From Haliclona indistincta (lineage: Eukaryota; Porifera; Demospongiae; Haplosclerida; Chalinidae): DNA of 64,000 nt. Below, piece after piece: positions 51,297 through 62,619 of the stretch (position 1 is its first letter; the number at the start of each line of letters is the position of its first letter). The position numbers and the translations under genes were made by a program. Location of the stretch: assembly GCA_964017065.1 (NCBI GenBank), contig OZ024791.1, positions 8,473,322 through 8,537,321 of the forward strand, written 5' to 3'. The notes beneath the pieces were generated by a model, which was given only the letters and a program-made list of their open reading frames with translations, was not told where the DNA came from and searched no databases.

Positions 51297-53974
51297 ATGG
51301 CGGAAAGTAATCCTGTTGAAGGTGGTACTGACAGCCCGATAGTTGCCGAAGAAGCGCAGTGGTTTGGTGTACTAGACGGCTTACTAATAGCATTTGTTGT
51401 GGTCGTGATAGTGTTGGTGATTCGCCGGTTTACCAAGAAGAAGAACAATGATGACAACCAGTTGAGAGCATTGCAGATCAATCCTGTGTAAGCAGCTATT
51501 AGATGGGTCTATGTGTCGATGATCTCTCGTCTCTCTCTCTCTCTCTCAGTATGATAGGTAGACCTGTAAATCCTGCTGGTGGTAGTGAAGGCAGCTTTAT
51601 TGATAAGATGAAATCGAGGAAGAAGCGTCTTGTTGTGTTCTATGGATCTCAGACAGGCACTGCTGAGGAGTTTGCAGCTCGCTTGGCTAAGGATGCAGCT
51701 CGACAAGGCTTGCCAGCAATGACCTTTGACCCCGAGGACTGTAGTGACTGGGTACGTTGTGACCTTTCATTGACAGCTTGCAGCTACTTGCTCTGTCTTA
51801 CAGGATGATATAGCTAAGCTGGGTGATGAGATTGAAGGCTCCATGGCTATATTCTGCATGGCAACATACGGTGAAGGTGACCCAACTGACAACGCTCAAG
51901 ATCTCCACGAGTGGTTGAAGGAGAGATCTGATAGCCTGGAAGGATTGAACTATGCTGTGAGTTAGCTGCCCGCCCATGCCAAGCTCCTGACCTCTCTCTT
52001 CTCAGGTGTTTGGTTTGGGTAATAAGACATATGAGCACTACAATGCTATGGGTGTGTTCTTTGATGAAAGACTCGCTAAGCTCGGGGCACAGCGCGTGTT
52101 CAAGAGTGGTGATGGAGACGATGATGGAAAGTGAGTTCAAGCCCAGTCTATCTGTCTGTCTGATACTCCCTCTCATTAGTATTGAAGAGGACTTTGTCAC
52201 TTGGAAGGAACAGCTCTGGCCAGTTGTGTGCCAACATTTTGGTATAGACAGTTCTCAGGCGCTTCAAGTTGGTAGAGAGTATGAAGTCACATTGCACACT
52301 GACCTACAAGAAGACAAGATATTTACAGGAGAACCCAGCAAACTGGGATCACTGAAGCATCAGAAAACGTATGTGTGAAATAACTTATCTTCACACCTTA
52401 ACATCTGTTCCTTCCTTCTCTTCCAGGCCCTATAATTCCAAGAACCCCTTCATGTCTGCCATCACCGTTAATCGTGAACTGCACAAGGGTGGTGATCGGT
52501 CCTGCATGCACATCGAGCTAGATATCACCGGCAGCAAGCTATCCTATGTGACTGGTGACCATGTAGCCATCTTCCCTACCAACAACACTGCTGCAGTAGA
52601 ACGCATCGGAGAGCTACTAGGAGCTAATCTGGATACAGTGTTTTCACTAACCAATGTAGATGGTACACACACCTCAAATGTTACTACTCTATGTGACAAT
52701 CTCTCTCATCACTCTCTCTCAGATCAAGCCAGCAAGAAGCATCCATTCCCCTGTCCCACCACATTCAGAGCTGCGCTCACTCACTACGTGGACATCAATT
52801 CCTCTCCTCGCACTCACGTACTCAGAGAACTCGCTGAGCACATCTCAGATCCCGAACAGAAGGAGTTCTTGCTCAAGATGACTTCACCAACTGATGAGGG
52901 CAAGGTATGGTTCGTTCCTATAGTAATGAAGGAACCAAACCATCAACTTCCTTCCATTATAATGATACTGTATCTCTCTCACAGCGCCTCTATAACCAGT
53001 GGATTCGCAAGGATCAGAGGAACATCGTTGCTGTGCTTGAAGACCTCGCCTCGTTTCGTCCGCCTGTTGACCAGTTGCTGGAGTTGTTGCCTCGTCTTCA
53101 AGTCCGCTACTACTCAATTTCGTCTTCTCCTAAAGTGAGCACGTCTCTTTATCCACACACTCCAATGAGCGTCTCTCTCCACAGCTTCATCCTAACTCAG
53201 TCCACATCACTGCTGTACTGGTCGAGTACACTACCACTACTGGGCGTGTCAATAAGGGTGTGGCTACCAGCTGGCTCAAGAACATGATCCCTTCTGATGA
53301 CCACACCTATCGAGTCCCTATCTACATTAGACACTCATCTCTGCGATTACCTTATCGTCCGAGCAACCCTGTCATCATGGTTGGTCCAGGGACTGGTCTG
53401 GCTCCATTCCGAGGCTTCATCCAGGAGCGTAGTGCTATCAATACCAATGGTGAGCGAGTGTACTAAACACTGCTACACTGCTTTACTGCTGCATTCATAG
53501 GCAACAAGCTAGGTGAGACTGTACTCTACTTTGGTTGTCGGCGCAAGAACGAGGATTATATTTACCAGGAAGAGCTAGAGGAGTTCCATGAGAGAGGCGT
53601 CCTCTCAGGGCTACATGTAGCCTTCTCTCGAGACAAGGTAACACCAACATCAGATAAACACTTTCACTAACATGTGTGTTGTTTATAGACTGAGAAAGAG
53701 TATGTACAGCATAAAATGATGGAGAGCGGTGAGACACTATGGCAACTACTCGAGAATCAAGGATACTTCTACGTCTGCGGGTGAGCCCTAACTCAACTAG
53801 TCGTAATTCATGTCTCTCTTTTCTCTCAGTGATGCTCGTAATATGGCTCGCGATGTACAGAATGCTCTCCTTAGCGTCATCAAGGAACACGGCAACCTAT
53901 CAGACGAGGAAGCTAGTGATTACGTCAAGAAGCTGCAGAAGAAAGGTCGCTACCTTCAAGACGTGTGGTCATAA
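51297..53974 (+). CDS. POR: NADPH-cytochrome P450 reductase, 688 aa
   Basis: Transfers electrons from NADPH through FAD and FMN to microsomal P450s and haem oxygenase. Twelve exons from 51297-51487 to 53830-53974 sum to 2067 nt. The N-terminal ER anchor is [20 protein letters not shown] (residues ~25-45). The FMN domain has [35 protein letters not shown] and [16 protein letters not shown]. The FAD part has [20 protein letters not shown] and RYYSISSSP; the NADPH part has [23 protein letters not shown] [45 protein letters not shown] and the terminal DVWS (aromatic stacking Trp). Length matches the family (~680 aa). Confidence 0.97.
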
Positions 53975-54086
53975 CCAGTTGACCCTCAAATTAGAGCAAT
54001 TATTACCTACTTTTCTACTAGAGTTGTTTTGTTGTATAAAGCAATCAACATAATATTTATTATTTTCAACATAACAACATGTATCA

Positions 54087-55091
54087 TCAGTAGAGTAATT
54101 CGATTGGTACACCGCATGTCCCAAGGTCCAGTCTGGTCTTGACCATACCCAGCAGTGTGTCATAGTGAACCACTGCAGCGGCTACTACACACACATGGAA
54201 CCATTGATGACTAGACGCCCACACGTCAAACCAGCCCGGGATGAATCGCTCAGGAATCCGCAACACATACATCCAGGCACCAACAATGTAGAGCACAGCC
54301 ATTACTAGTAGACCAAGGAGGGCATGGTAGTTATGGTCAGTCAGCCCATCTTGAATACCCAGTTGAGCAGCAGGTATTATTCCATACAAACCAAACAGTA
54401 CAAACACTGCGAATCGCAACACCCTGAACTTGGGCAAACTGAACTTCTTCCACAGACTGACAACAACACAGCTACAACCGAGAATGGTAACAAGGGTAAG
54501 ATGGATTATGAGGGAAAGGTACTTGCAGTAGAATCCATAGTAAAAAGCGGGAATACTGGATCCTGTGATGAGTACAGCTATCCCTGTGTAGTCAAGGCGA
54601 CTAAACAAATAGTACATTGACTCGGAATGATTGCTGAACATGTGGAAACTAAACGAACAGAGTAAGCAGATCATTGCTCCGGCAAAGAAACAGTTTAAAA
54701 CCACTTGTTCTTGCCATGGAAGAGAGCTAATTGTCACTCCATCTTGAAATAGTTTAGCAAAGAAGTCCTGGAAGCAGTAGACGCTAATAGTTACTACAAC
54801 GAAAAAGACGAAGCCAAGCAGGTGGGTCCAAATATTCAAGGTTTCGGTGTGCATACGAAACAGGCTCTTTATGCAGCCGCGGAACGAGTACATTGGCGGT
54901 CGATGGTGACTATGCAGATACTCGTTATCTTTCAGCCAAAGAGGAAGGGAATCGAATGGCACTGCCTGCCATGCTAAGGAAGCAATCTTAGTGGGTAGGT
55001 TGAGCAGTGGCGATCTTTCCTTGCCTTCTTGGTGATCGGCATTCTGGTCTTTGGACTGTGTTCGATTGCGAAGCCGTTGTCTCTTGTCCAT
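54087..55091 (-). CDS. ADIPOR: Adiponectin receptor-like PAQR seven-helix protein, 334 aa, single exon
   Basis: PAQR family integral membrane hydrolases (ceramidase-type), zinc dependent. The frame is uninterrupted. A basic N-terminus leads into NEYLHSHHRPPMYSFRGCIK and RMHTETLNIWTHLLGF, both AdipoR hallmarks. Next come SFHMFSNHSESMYYLFSRLD (first zinc His), YTGIAVLITGSSIPAFYYGF, and the end segment IPERFIPGWFDVWASSHQWF with HVCVVAAAVVHY (two zinc His). Seven hydrophobic helices can be counted. The IPERFxPGxFD motif separates AdipoR1/2-type from the mPR subgroups. A lack of introns is unusual among its neighbours and could reflect retrocopying or intron loss. Confidence 0.93.
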   Translation of the reverse strand: MDKRQRLRNRTQSKDQNADHQEGKERSPLLNLPTKIASLAWQAVPFDSLPLWLKDNEYLHSHHRPPMYSFRGCIKSLFRMHTETLNIWTHLLGFVFFVVVTISVYCFQDFFAKLFQDGVTISSLPWQEQVVLNCFFAGAMICLLCSFSFHMFSNHSESMYYLFSRLDYTGIAVLITGSSIPAFYYGFYCKYLSLIIHLTLVTILGCSCVVVSLWKKFSLPKFRVLRFAVFVLFGLYGIIPAAQLGIQDGLTDHNYHALLGLLVMAVLYIVGAWMYVLRIPERFIPGWFDVWASSHQWFHVCVVAAAVVHYDTLLGMVKTRLDLGTCGVPIELLY

Positions 55092-55355
55092 TGTTGCTAC
55101 TCCCGTTGCTACTGCTGGTTCGCTTCCTGTGCAAAGAGGCGTGAAGTGGCGCGATCTGTTTCACGTGCCTTCTTGCATGCACTCCATCCGCGCGATAAAA
55201 TTCGAGTGGTTTGTCCACGCCCACACGCATTCATCGAGTCGACAAAATTCGATCACGATAAGCGCACTAAAAATCCTTTAGCACGTGAGCTGTGCGTGAC
55301 TTTGTTGCCTTTTTGGTGGAGTGTCTGTGGCTGCTACAACTTTCTTCCCTTCGAC
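55092..55355. promoter_or_regulatory. Bidirectional promoter region, AdipoR / ARPC3
   Basis: 264 bp between divergent start codons, GC-rich, with several CACG/GCGATC motifs. It must drive both genes. Confidence 0.55.
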
Positions 55356-56190
55356 ATGGCTGTGAGTAGCGCTTCTCTCTGTCTAATAATCTACTCACAC
55401 ACCACCTGATTGACACTGTATCTTGTCTTGCATGCGACCTTACAAAACCTTCGTTTGATCTGATTTTCTCCTCTCTTCTGCCACACAGTCCTATCACTCG
55501 AGTTTCAACTCTGATTCAAATCGACTGATCGGTAACCTCGCTCTGTTGCCCTTGAGAACCCAGTACAAGGGACCAGCTTCCAAATCAAGTCAGTCGCAAA
55601 CCGTCTAATCCTCTCCCCACAAACACGTTATATCCTCTTCTCTCTCCCTCTTAGATGATGACAATGACATCATCGACGAAGCGCTGTACTATTTCAAGGC
55701 TAACGTGTTCTTCAAATCATTCGAAGTCAAGGTACGTCACTGTTGAGTGGGCGGACAGTCAAAATGAGTATTGCTTACTGAACTCTGTCGTTTGTGCGAC
55801 GTAATTATCGAATGAGTGATTTTATTAATAACAGGAACCCACTACACCACTAGTTGTAGTAGAATACTGTCTCCTTTCATTACTAGGGATCGGCTGATAG
55901 GGTAATGATCTATCTCACTCTCTACATCAGTGAATGTCTCAAGAAACTTCAAAAGGTGATTATAATCACGAGTTGTAGTTTGCAATCTCTCTCTCTCACT
56001 TGTCTTAGTGTCCGAATCGTAATGAAGCACAGAAGTCTCTGGCTACGTTGGCTGTAAGCAGTTTCGATATTCCTGGAGACGCCAGGTTTCCTCTCAACGC
56101 TTTCCTGACTAAGCCAAGCAACAGATCCGAATCAGGTGTGTGTGTGTGTATGTATGTGTGTGTGTGTGTGTATGTATGTGTGTATGTGTA

Positions 56191-56266
<76 letters not shown>

Positions 56267-57022
56267 TGTGTGTGTATCTGGGTGGGTTCATTGATCATTG
56301 ATGTGTGTGTGGGTCTTGCACAATGTGTGTCTATGTGTGCTTGCTCTAGATGTATACCATGCACCTCCTACACTTCCTTTGTGTAATTGTCCACTAACCC
56401 TCTCTTCCACCTTCTCCCCTCCTCTTTCCTGCATTTCCTCTCTATACACCATTATCCTGCCTTCCTGGTCTCAAATCAAATCCGTCTGACTCAGATCAAA
56501 TGCGACAATATTTCACACAGATGCGTCAAGAGTTAGGACAGCGCCTTGTTGACAAGGTGTTCGGAGCAGATGACAAACCCAGCAAGGTATGGAAGCCATC
56601 ATCAAAGAATAGTCCCAGAATGCGTACACGGTATTCTGGGTATTCTAGAGTATTGTCACATACCCAATAGTGTGAATGTTGTGTGAGAATGGTGCCATAC
56701 TTTAGTGTTAGAGTGCCTGAAACACAATGCTGTCTCCAGCTCAAGATATCACTTACCTTAAGTGTGTGTACTACCTAACACAATCAGTTGTAGCTGTTCA
56801 ATTATCGGTTGTTATGAGTTGTGTTGTAAGGAACAGAGTGGTACGATACCATCTGTATCTACACAAACAGGATATTATCGATATTGATGGTCCATTGTGT
56901 GTATATTGATGGTTTATCTAACATGCTTATTTAGCTCTTTCTCTCTCTCTCTCCTCCAGTGGTGGCTGTGCTTCACAAAGAGACGCTTCATGGACAAGAG
57001 TTTGTCTGGTCCTGGTCAATGA
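55356..57022 (+). CDS. ARPC3: Arp2/3 complex subunit 3 (p21-Arc)
   Basis: Structural subunit of the Arp2/3 actin-nucleating complex. The first coding exon is only ATGGCT (55356-55361); exon 2 starts 55489 giving MASYHSSF, matching human MPAYHSS. Conserved stretches: [87 protein letters not shown] and [20 protein letters not shown] (the exact family C-terminus KSLSGPGQ). Two introns are long: one of 0.36 kb (56137-56494) is filled by a (TG)n run, the next (56587-56958) is unique sequence. Total length is near the usual 178 aa. Confidence 0.96.
56139..56276 (+). repeat. (TG)n / (CGTG)n compound microsatellite in ARPC3 intron
   Basis: TG dinucleotides with TATG interruptions followed by about seven CGTG units (56237-56266). 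It lies a few bases after the intron's GTGTGTG donor. Confidence 0.88.
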
Positions 57023-58358
57023 GTCACATGAAAGAAGAACTTGAATTTGTTTTTTAGTAGCGTGTTATTTAGCTAGCTAGCAATAATACTGTGAATTATA
57101 ATGTGCGAAAGTACACGGACTATTTTTGATGATATACGGAGGTGTGCGAATATAATTTACGGATCGTTCAGAGAAGCTCAAGTAAATAAAAGCAGAAATC
57201 CAGCTAGTTTGAGAAACACTCGGCGATTTGTCCAAGATCTCCTCCCTCTGTGATCCTCATCGCGTCGATTGTGCAGTGCAGCTGATCAATCAAGAGACCG
57301 CAAGTAGGACGGTGAGGATGACCGCCAATTCTTTCTTCCCCGCATCGTGCGTCTCGCTCTAGCGCGCGATAGATGCTATTTAGCAATCGAGCCGTGCTGT
57401 ACGTTATGCAGCAGGCTCTGCTGAGAGTTTAGTCCCAGATGCATCTCTGTTTTGTCAAGGGAGGGTAGCTGGCGTCGTATTTTTCTAGTTGTTATAATAC
57501 TATAGTCGTTGTAGGCTGTGCGCCATGTGTGCATGGCTATGTATTGCTTACTAGTAATTCCCTAGTGTGTATCTCTGCCAGTATATGTATACCCATTAAA
57601 GCTAGTTCTTGTTGAAAGAGGCTCTTAGTCAGTTGGGTTGCATGCTGTCCTACAGCTGCTGGCTGGTATGGGTATGTGGTGTTGTGGCCGCTCACAGCCG
57701 ATGTGGTGTGGTGTCCACCACTATCTGGTGAGGGCAGTGACTATGTATTAGTGCGAGGCTTTATACCCAACCACAGCTACCATCTAACTACTAATGGTGG
57801 ACGCTTAGACATGTGTTCAGAGAGGAGTGATTTTAGCACTCACCTTTGATGAGTCTGCCAGGAACTTTTCTATTTAGCACAATTAATAGTCGCTGTTATC
57901 ACCTTTTCTATTACCTGAGCTAGTTGCCAAGTACATCAAAACTTACTCACTCCATTCCGTGTGCTGCCTTACAAGTGTCCACTTGCCCGCTCATGCTCTC
58001 ACATTACCTAGTAACTGATCCAGTTATCAGCTAGTGTGATGTGAAAGGTTGCTGTACTCTACAGTGGTCTACCTAATTATGTGTGTATTCTGTATTGCCT
58101 AGTTAGCCTATGTGCTGACGTTGGAAGACCTGTAATTAGCACCCTGACACTCTTAAGTGAATTTTTAGTTATTATTCCATTCCTCTGTGTGTGCAACAAT
58201 GTGTACTGTGTTCAACACACAGTTTATGATAAAATATGTGTTTGCTTTCTGTCAATGAGTCTTTCTGTATAAACCAACTAATCTTTATCACCTTTACTGA
58301 TCCATCTCTCTTCCTTTCCATCTTATCCCTTCCTTCTATATTCTATGGTTACTAGGAG
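57023..58358. other. Intergenic / probable 5' UTR region of the next gene
   Basis: 1.3 kb without a supportable coding exon. 57200-57420 is notably CpG-rich and may be the promoter of the following gene, whose first recognised exon begins directly after an acceptor (TTACTAG at 58349-58355), so an untranslated or short upstream exon should lie here. Confidence 0.45.
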
Positions 58359-58437
58359 ATGGATTTGGCAACTGTGAGAGGTTCAAGTATTCTCTTAAAC
58401 ACATTACAAGTGAGTTCCTCTATACACCTTTCATTCA

Positions 58438-58472
<35 letters not shown>

Positions 58473-59868
58473 GCTCGCTTGTGTACCAGCGGTTCTGGTG
58501 TGTGGGTGAATGGTTTCAGTTGAGTATGATATTGAGATGTGATTGATGGCTGTTCATTAGTGGATGAGTGACATATTTGTCTCTTTGTTCTTGAGTGAGA
58601 ATGACAGATCACGTTGTGCACTGTGGGAGTGCTCTCTAGAGCCTGTACACAACGTACTTGAGATTCTTCAATTACCATCTCTCTCTCTCTTTCTCTTTAG
58701 CAACCTCTTCCTGGGACTATTCTCTACCCAACCAAGAACAGCCCTTGGCAAGCTGTAGTTGCTCCACTGCCAGCTATCAACTTGTGCGCTGAAGTACCAA
58801 AAGAGTCCATCATTGCTAATACAGATTTCACCACAACTAGTTTAATAGCAAAAAGGTTCATACAGCTTTTACACACACACTCACACACACACACACACTC
58901 ACTCTCACACTTTGGTACACATGTTATGTTTGTGAACAGGTGTACAGTTGTATCATATGGTTTGGCTGAGTGACCTGAGACTAGTGTATAATAGCTAGAT
59001 TTCCTTTCTTCACCCTCATAAGTTGGCAGGGTCAGTGCCAGTAGGAGGAGTAGTATTTTCAACTAGACACTACAGTATTCATATCAATCAATGCATATCA
59101 GCTGATGTGTGTTTCACCTTGTGTGTGTGTGTGTTTGAAGTTGATAATCCTTTCTTCTACATACCAGTATTCATTAGACCTGGTATGCTTCATGATTGGC
59201 AATAAATGCAATTTGTCTCAGTAGCATAGTAACTGGACCTCTGTGTGTGTACTCTCTTCTCTGCCTAGCAATATTCTAGCTAACCTCACTCACAGGGCAA
59301 TGCCCTTACAAGGGGACTATGTGTATATATAAGACTAATTGAACTGGGAGTGTGTACTCTGGTTGGAAGCTCATTAAGTGTCCCTGGTAGGAGGTCTGAG
59401 GCCTGGTTGATCTAGCTAGCTAGATAAGCTTACTCACCAGGGATGTTATGATAGGCGTAATGGCTGACCACTCCTGTTGCTCTGACACTCCAGGAGGTTG
59501 TCCAGCAAGAAAAGAAGACAGCAGCAGAAACAACTCCAAGATGAAGGGAGGTGCTCTCCCTCCACACATGATGTGGATAGCCCTATCACTCAGAGCCCTT
59601 CTGTGACCTCTACTTTATTATCTCCTAGTGAGAAGATGGAAACAGAGTAAGCAACTCATTATTATACTATACATGTATCACTCACTAACACTGTTTCTAG
59701 GGCTTCTTCATCATCACTACTCAAGCAGCACACTTCCTCTACTATCGCACCCACTTACACTATTCCTCTTGCTCTCACCACGGCCGGAGTGCCTGTCACC
59801 TCTCATCAACAAGCACCTGGTAAGCTACACATGCACAGTCATTCATACACACTTACCTCTCTCTCTCT

Positions 59869-59959
<91 letters not shown>

Positions 59960-60987
59960 CTTTCTCAGTATTTGCACCAGTTCAACCTGAGCTAGCCCTC
60001 AAGATGCTTCATGAACAAGCTCTTCAACCACCTCAAATCACAGCCATTCCTCACCAACCCACCAGCTCTGTCTGGGTCAGCTTGCTCTTTCTCTCCTCAA
60101 TGCATGAACTATGACATGTGGTGTCTAACGTATCTTGTGATGGTGTGTTCCTTATCCTTATATGCCTCCTACAGGCCCAGCCAAGACCTTCTGATGCAAC
60201 TAGCCATACGCCCACATCTGCACAACAAAAGGTTTCTATAATTAGTGTCATGTGATTACACAAATACTGTTATTAATAGTAACGTGTGTAAACAGCGAGA
60301 TTACAATGCCATCTGATTTGTCAATCATATTACAGTAGTGTATAACTACATCAGTGCATTCTATCGCCTTGATAGTGTTCTATGTTATATGGTCTCTCTT
60401 CCACACCCTTAGGGCTCGGATTTCAAATGGTGCAACGCTCACGTCTTCATTGCTAAACGTATTCGCCAGCATCAGCAACATCAGAAGGTGTGGTCTATTA
60501 TTAGTTACTGGTATGCTGTGTTTATGTGGTCATTCACTCTCAGGAAGCTGCCTCTACTCATCTAGCCCAGCTTGACGCAGCAGTACAGCAACAACAACAG
60601 CTACAGCAACAGATGGCTCTGCTACAGATGTATGGTGCTCTTCCATCAATGCCCAATCTGGTGGCGCCAGTTGTTACCGGACTAACTGATACACACCTCA
60701 TGCAAAATGCCGCCATGGCGACACAGTTAGTGGGCGGGTTAGCTCCTCCCACGACAAATGGACATGCAGGTCATCAGTTGATAGGCGTTCCAGTGTACCA
60801 AGCACATCATGGCGCCAGTACCTTGCCAGCTGTTGCTGTAGCACCGATGGAACTCAACACAGCCGGCTCATTGCTCGCCACCAGTAATGCCGGCAACTCA
60901 TGGGCAGCGGCACCAGTCCCTGTCATTGGTCCTTGTGTTATTAACCCCATTCAGCCTGGTATGTTCGTCACTTCATGGGTCAAGTGA
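58359..60987 (+). CDS. Unknown Gln/Ser/Thr/Pro-rich, probably nuclear protein, at least 386 aa
   Basis: Family not recognised. Eight exons join in phase: 58359-58409, 58701-58855, 59494-59646, 59701-59819, 59969-60075, 60175-60231, 60413-60487, 60544-60987 (1161 nt). It starts MDLATVRGSSILLNTLQ, then QPLPGTILYPTKNSPWQAVV, a basic block AKRRRLSSKKRRQQQKQ that looks like a nuclear localisation signal, Ser/Thr/Pro-rich spacers, a short exon GSDFKWCNAHVFIAKRIRQH, a Gln run (AAVQQQQQLQQQMALLQMYG), and a Gly/Ala/Pro-rich end (VIGPCVINPIQPGMFVTSWV). The FKWCN segment faintly recalls the WKWCN stretch after the HMG box of Capicua, but no HMG box is seen. An upstream coding exon is possible. A transcription-cofactor role is only a guess from composition. 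Confidence 0.65.
59860..59958 (+). repeat. (CT)n in intron of the Gln-rich gene
   Basis: CT repeat ending CCCCTTTCTCAG, the acceptor of exon 5 (59969). It follows the same pattern as in the dynein gene. Confidence 0.9.
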
Positions 60988-61212
60988 TGCTGCACATTTC
61001 TCATTCAATCATTTTGTTTCCGTTCCAATGTACTATTTGCGTTTTTCATCAATTCTTTTTGTATTCATCATTTTGTGATATTAAGTGTCGTGAAGATTGA
61101 GTGCGTGTTTGTGTATGTTTGGCACTTCAAGACCTTTTCAATTTATAAAAAGTGCGTACCACGCCCACTTACTGATTAACTGCAGTACCGCGAAAGTTTG
61201 AATTTAGCGCGC

Positions 61213-62619
61213 ATGCAATCAGCACCTCTGGCTATGTGTCAAAAGAAGATACTTTCTACTTGTGCCGCCATCATGATCGTCAAGGTGCTCTTCATTTGTT
61301 TTATTGTGCTCGCTATTCTGTCCTTGTTGTGGCACGCATATTCAGCCGGTCTACAGCAAAGACTAGAGAGTGAGACCGTGCGGACCAGGCTTAGTTTGGA
61401 GGTGCCAGCACTCTTGACACCACCATTACTCGGCCCCTCGTGTCAAACCACTGTGCCTGACAGGATAAAATCATGGATTGGAAATGGACTCATCACGACT
61501 GTCAATCCTCCAGTTAAAGCTAACTGCCAACAGCTGAAGGCAAAGAATCGCACAGAGCAGGAGATAGTGCTGGGCAAACTGAAGAATTGGACCAACAAGG
61601 AGACTATTGATGAGTTTTATAGTAAAGTCAAGAGGTGCTCTTATGTGAGAGATCTGTTATCAAGGGATAATTTCTACATATCAGACACTGAGAAAAAATT
61701 TCCACTGGCATATGTGATTCTGTTCCACAACAGCCCTCAACAGATAATGCGACTACTGAGGGTGATATATCGACCACACAATGTCTACTGTCTCCATCCT
61801 GATGGCAAAGCCGACAAGAATATAATACGTGCATTCAGAAAACTGGCCTCTTGCTTTGATAATATAGTTATTCCCGATGACTTAGTCGAGGTAACCTACA
61901 TGCACATCAGTATGGTTGATGCTCAGTTGAAGTGTCTTCGATATTTAACTTACAACTACCAACCTGTACTGTGGAAATATGCTAATATCTTGTGTGGCAA
62001 AGAACTACCGTTTAACAGCAACAGGGTAATGGTCGACACACTCAGTAAACTGAATGGAGATTCTGTTGTCAATGCTTACAAAGTATCAAATGATATCTAC
62101 CGAGAGAGATTTGAATCACACTACGAAGCAAAGAATGGAAAAATGCAAAAATTGGGTCCACGCTGGTGGAGAGCACCATTCGGAATCAAACTGTATAAAT
62201 CAGTCAACTATATCAGTGTTTCAAAAAGATTTGTTAGATTTCTACTCACCAGCCCACGAGTACGAGCCCTCCATCACTACATGTCCACAGCTCTAATGCC
62301 TGATGAAGAATTCTTTGCTACAGCTTATATGCTGCCTGAAGCACCAACATCTCGTTTAACTTCAAGAGTTAAAGTGATATTGGTGAAGACATTCTTTAAA
62401 ACTAACTACCCCGGCAAGAAATGTGCTGGCAAAGCAGTTCACACCTCTTGTATTCTCAATATTCGCGATCTTCCTCTTCTTCACGAGTACATGAGAGGGA
62501 AACGCACGATATTCTTCTACAACAAATACTTGTTAGAGTATGATCATGTAGTGATGGACTGCATGGAGCAGAGAATAGTGGAGCAGAATAAACTAGAGTA
62601 TAAGAGAGACTGTAACTGA
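61213..62619 (+). CDS. Core-2/I-branching beta-1,6-N-acetylglucosaminyltransferase-like protein, 468 aa, single exon
   Basis: Type II Golgi glycosyltransferase of the GCNT/xylosyltransferase (Branch) family, adding GlcNAc branches to O-glycans or polylactosamine. The first ATG is 61213. A short cytoplasmic tail precedes the membrane helix (VKVLFICFIVLAILSLLWHA, residues ~25-45). The catalytic part opens with FPLAYVILFHNSPQQIMRLL, RVIYRPHNVYCLHPDGKAD, then KCLRYLTYNYQPVLWKYANI and LCGKELPFNSNRVMV, the usual GCNT order. In place of the family's YASWSRVQADLNC-type segment it reads VEVTYMHISMVDAQLKC, so the Trp is absent. The late part (RWWRAPFGIKLYKSVNYISV, FVRFLLTSPR, LMPDEEFFATA) has the PDExxxAT acceptor motif. 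Several Cys follow the family spacing. The call is firm to family only. Confidence 0.88.
   Translation: MQSAPLAMCQKKILSTCAAIMIVKVLFICFIVLAILSLLWHAYSAGLQQRLESETVRTRLSLEVPALLTPPLLGPSCQTTVPDRIKSWIGNGLITTVNPPVKANCQQLKAKNRTEQEIVLGKLKNWTNKETIDEFYSKVKRCSYVRDLLSRDNFYISDTEKKFPLAYVILFHNSPQQIMRLLRVIYRPHNVYCLHPDGKADKNIIRAFRKLASCFDNIVIPDDLVEVTYMHISMVDAQLKCLRYLTYNYQPVLWKYANILCGKELPFNSNRVMVDTLSKLNGDSVVNAYKVSNDIYRERFESHYEAKNGKMQKLGPRWWRAPFGIKLYKSVNYISVSKRFVRFLLTSPRVRALHHYMSTALMPDEEFFATAYMLPEAPTSRLTSRVKVILVKTFFKTNYPGKKCAGKAVHTSCILNIRDLPLLHEYMRGKRTIFFYNKYLLEYDHVVMDCMEQRIVEQNKLEYKRDCN

Noticed and set aside
57204..57386. A 60-codon minus-strand open frame in a CpG-rich patch
   Set aside because: It begins from a non-ATG codon, no splice partner or homologue is recognised, and CpG-rich promoter DNA is poor in stop codons. 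More likely a promoter region.
60413..60487. Capicua assignment for the Gln-rich gene from its WCN segment
   Set aside because: No HMG box or C1 motif was found; one short resemblance is not enough for a name.
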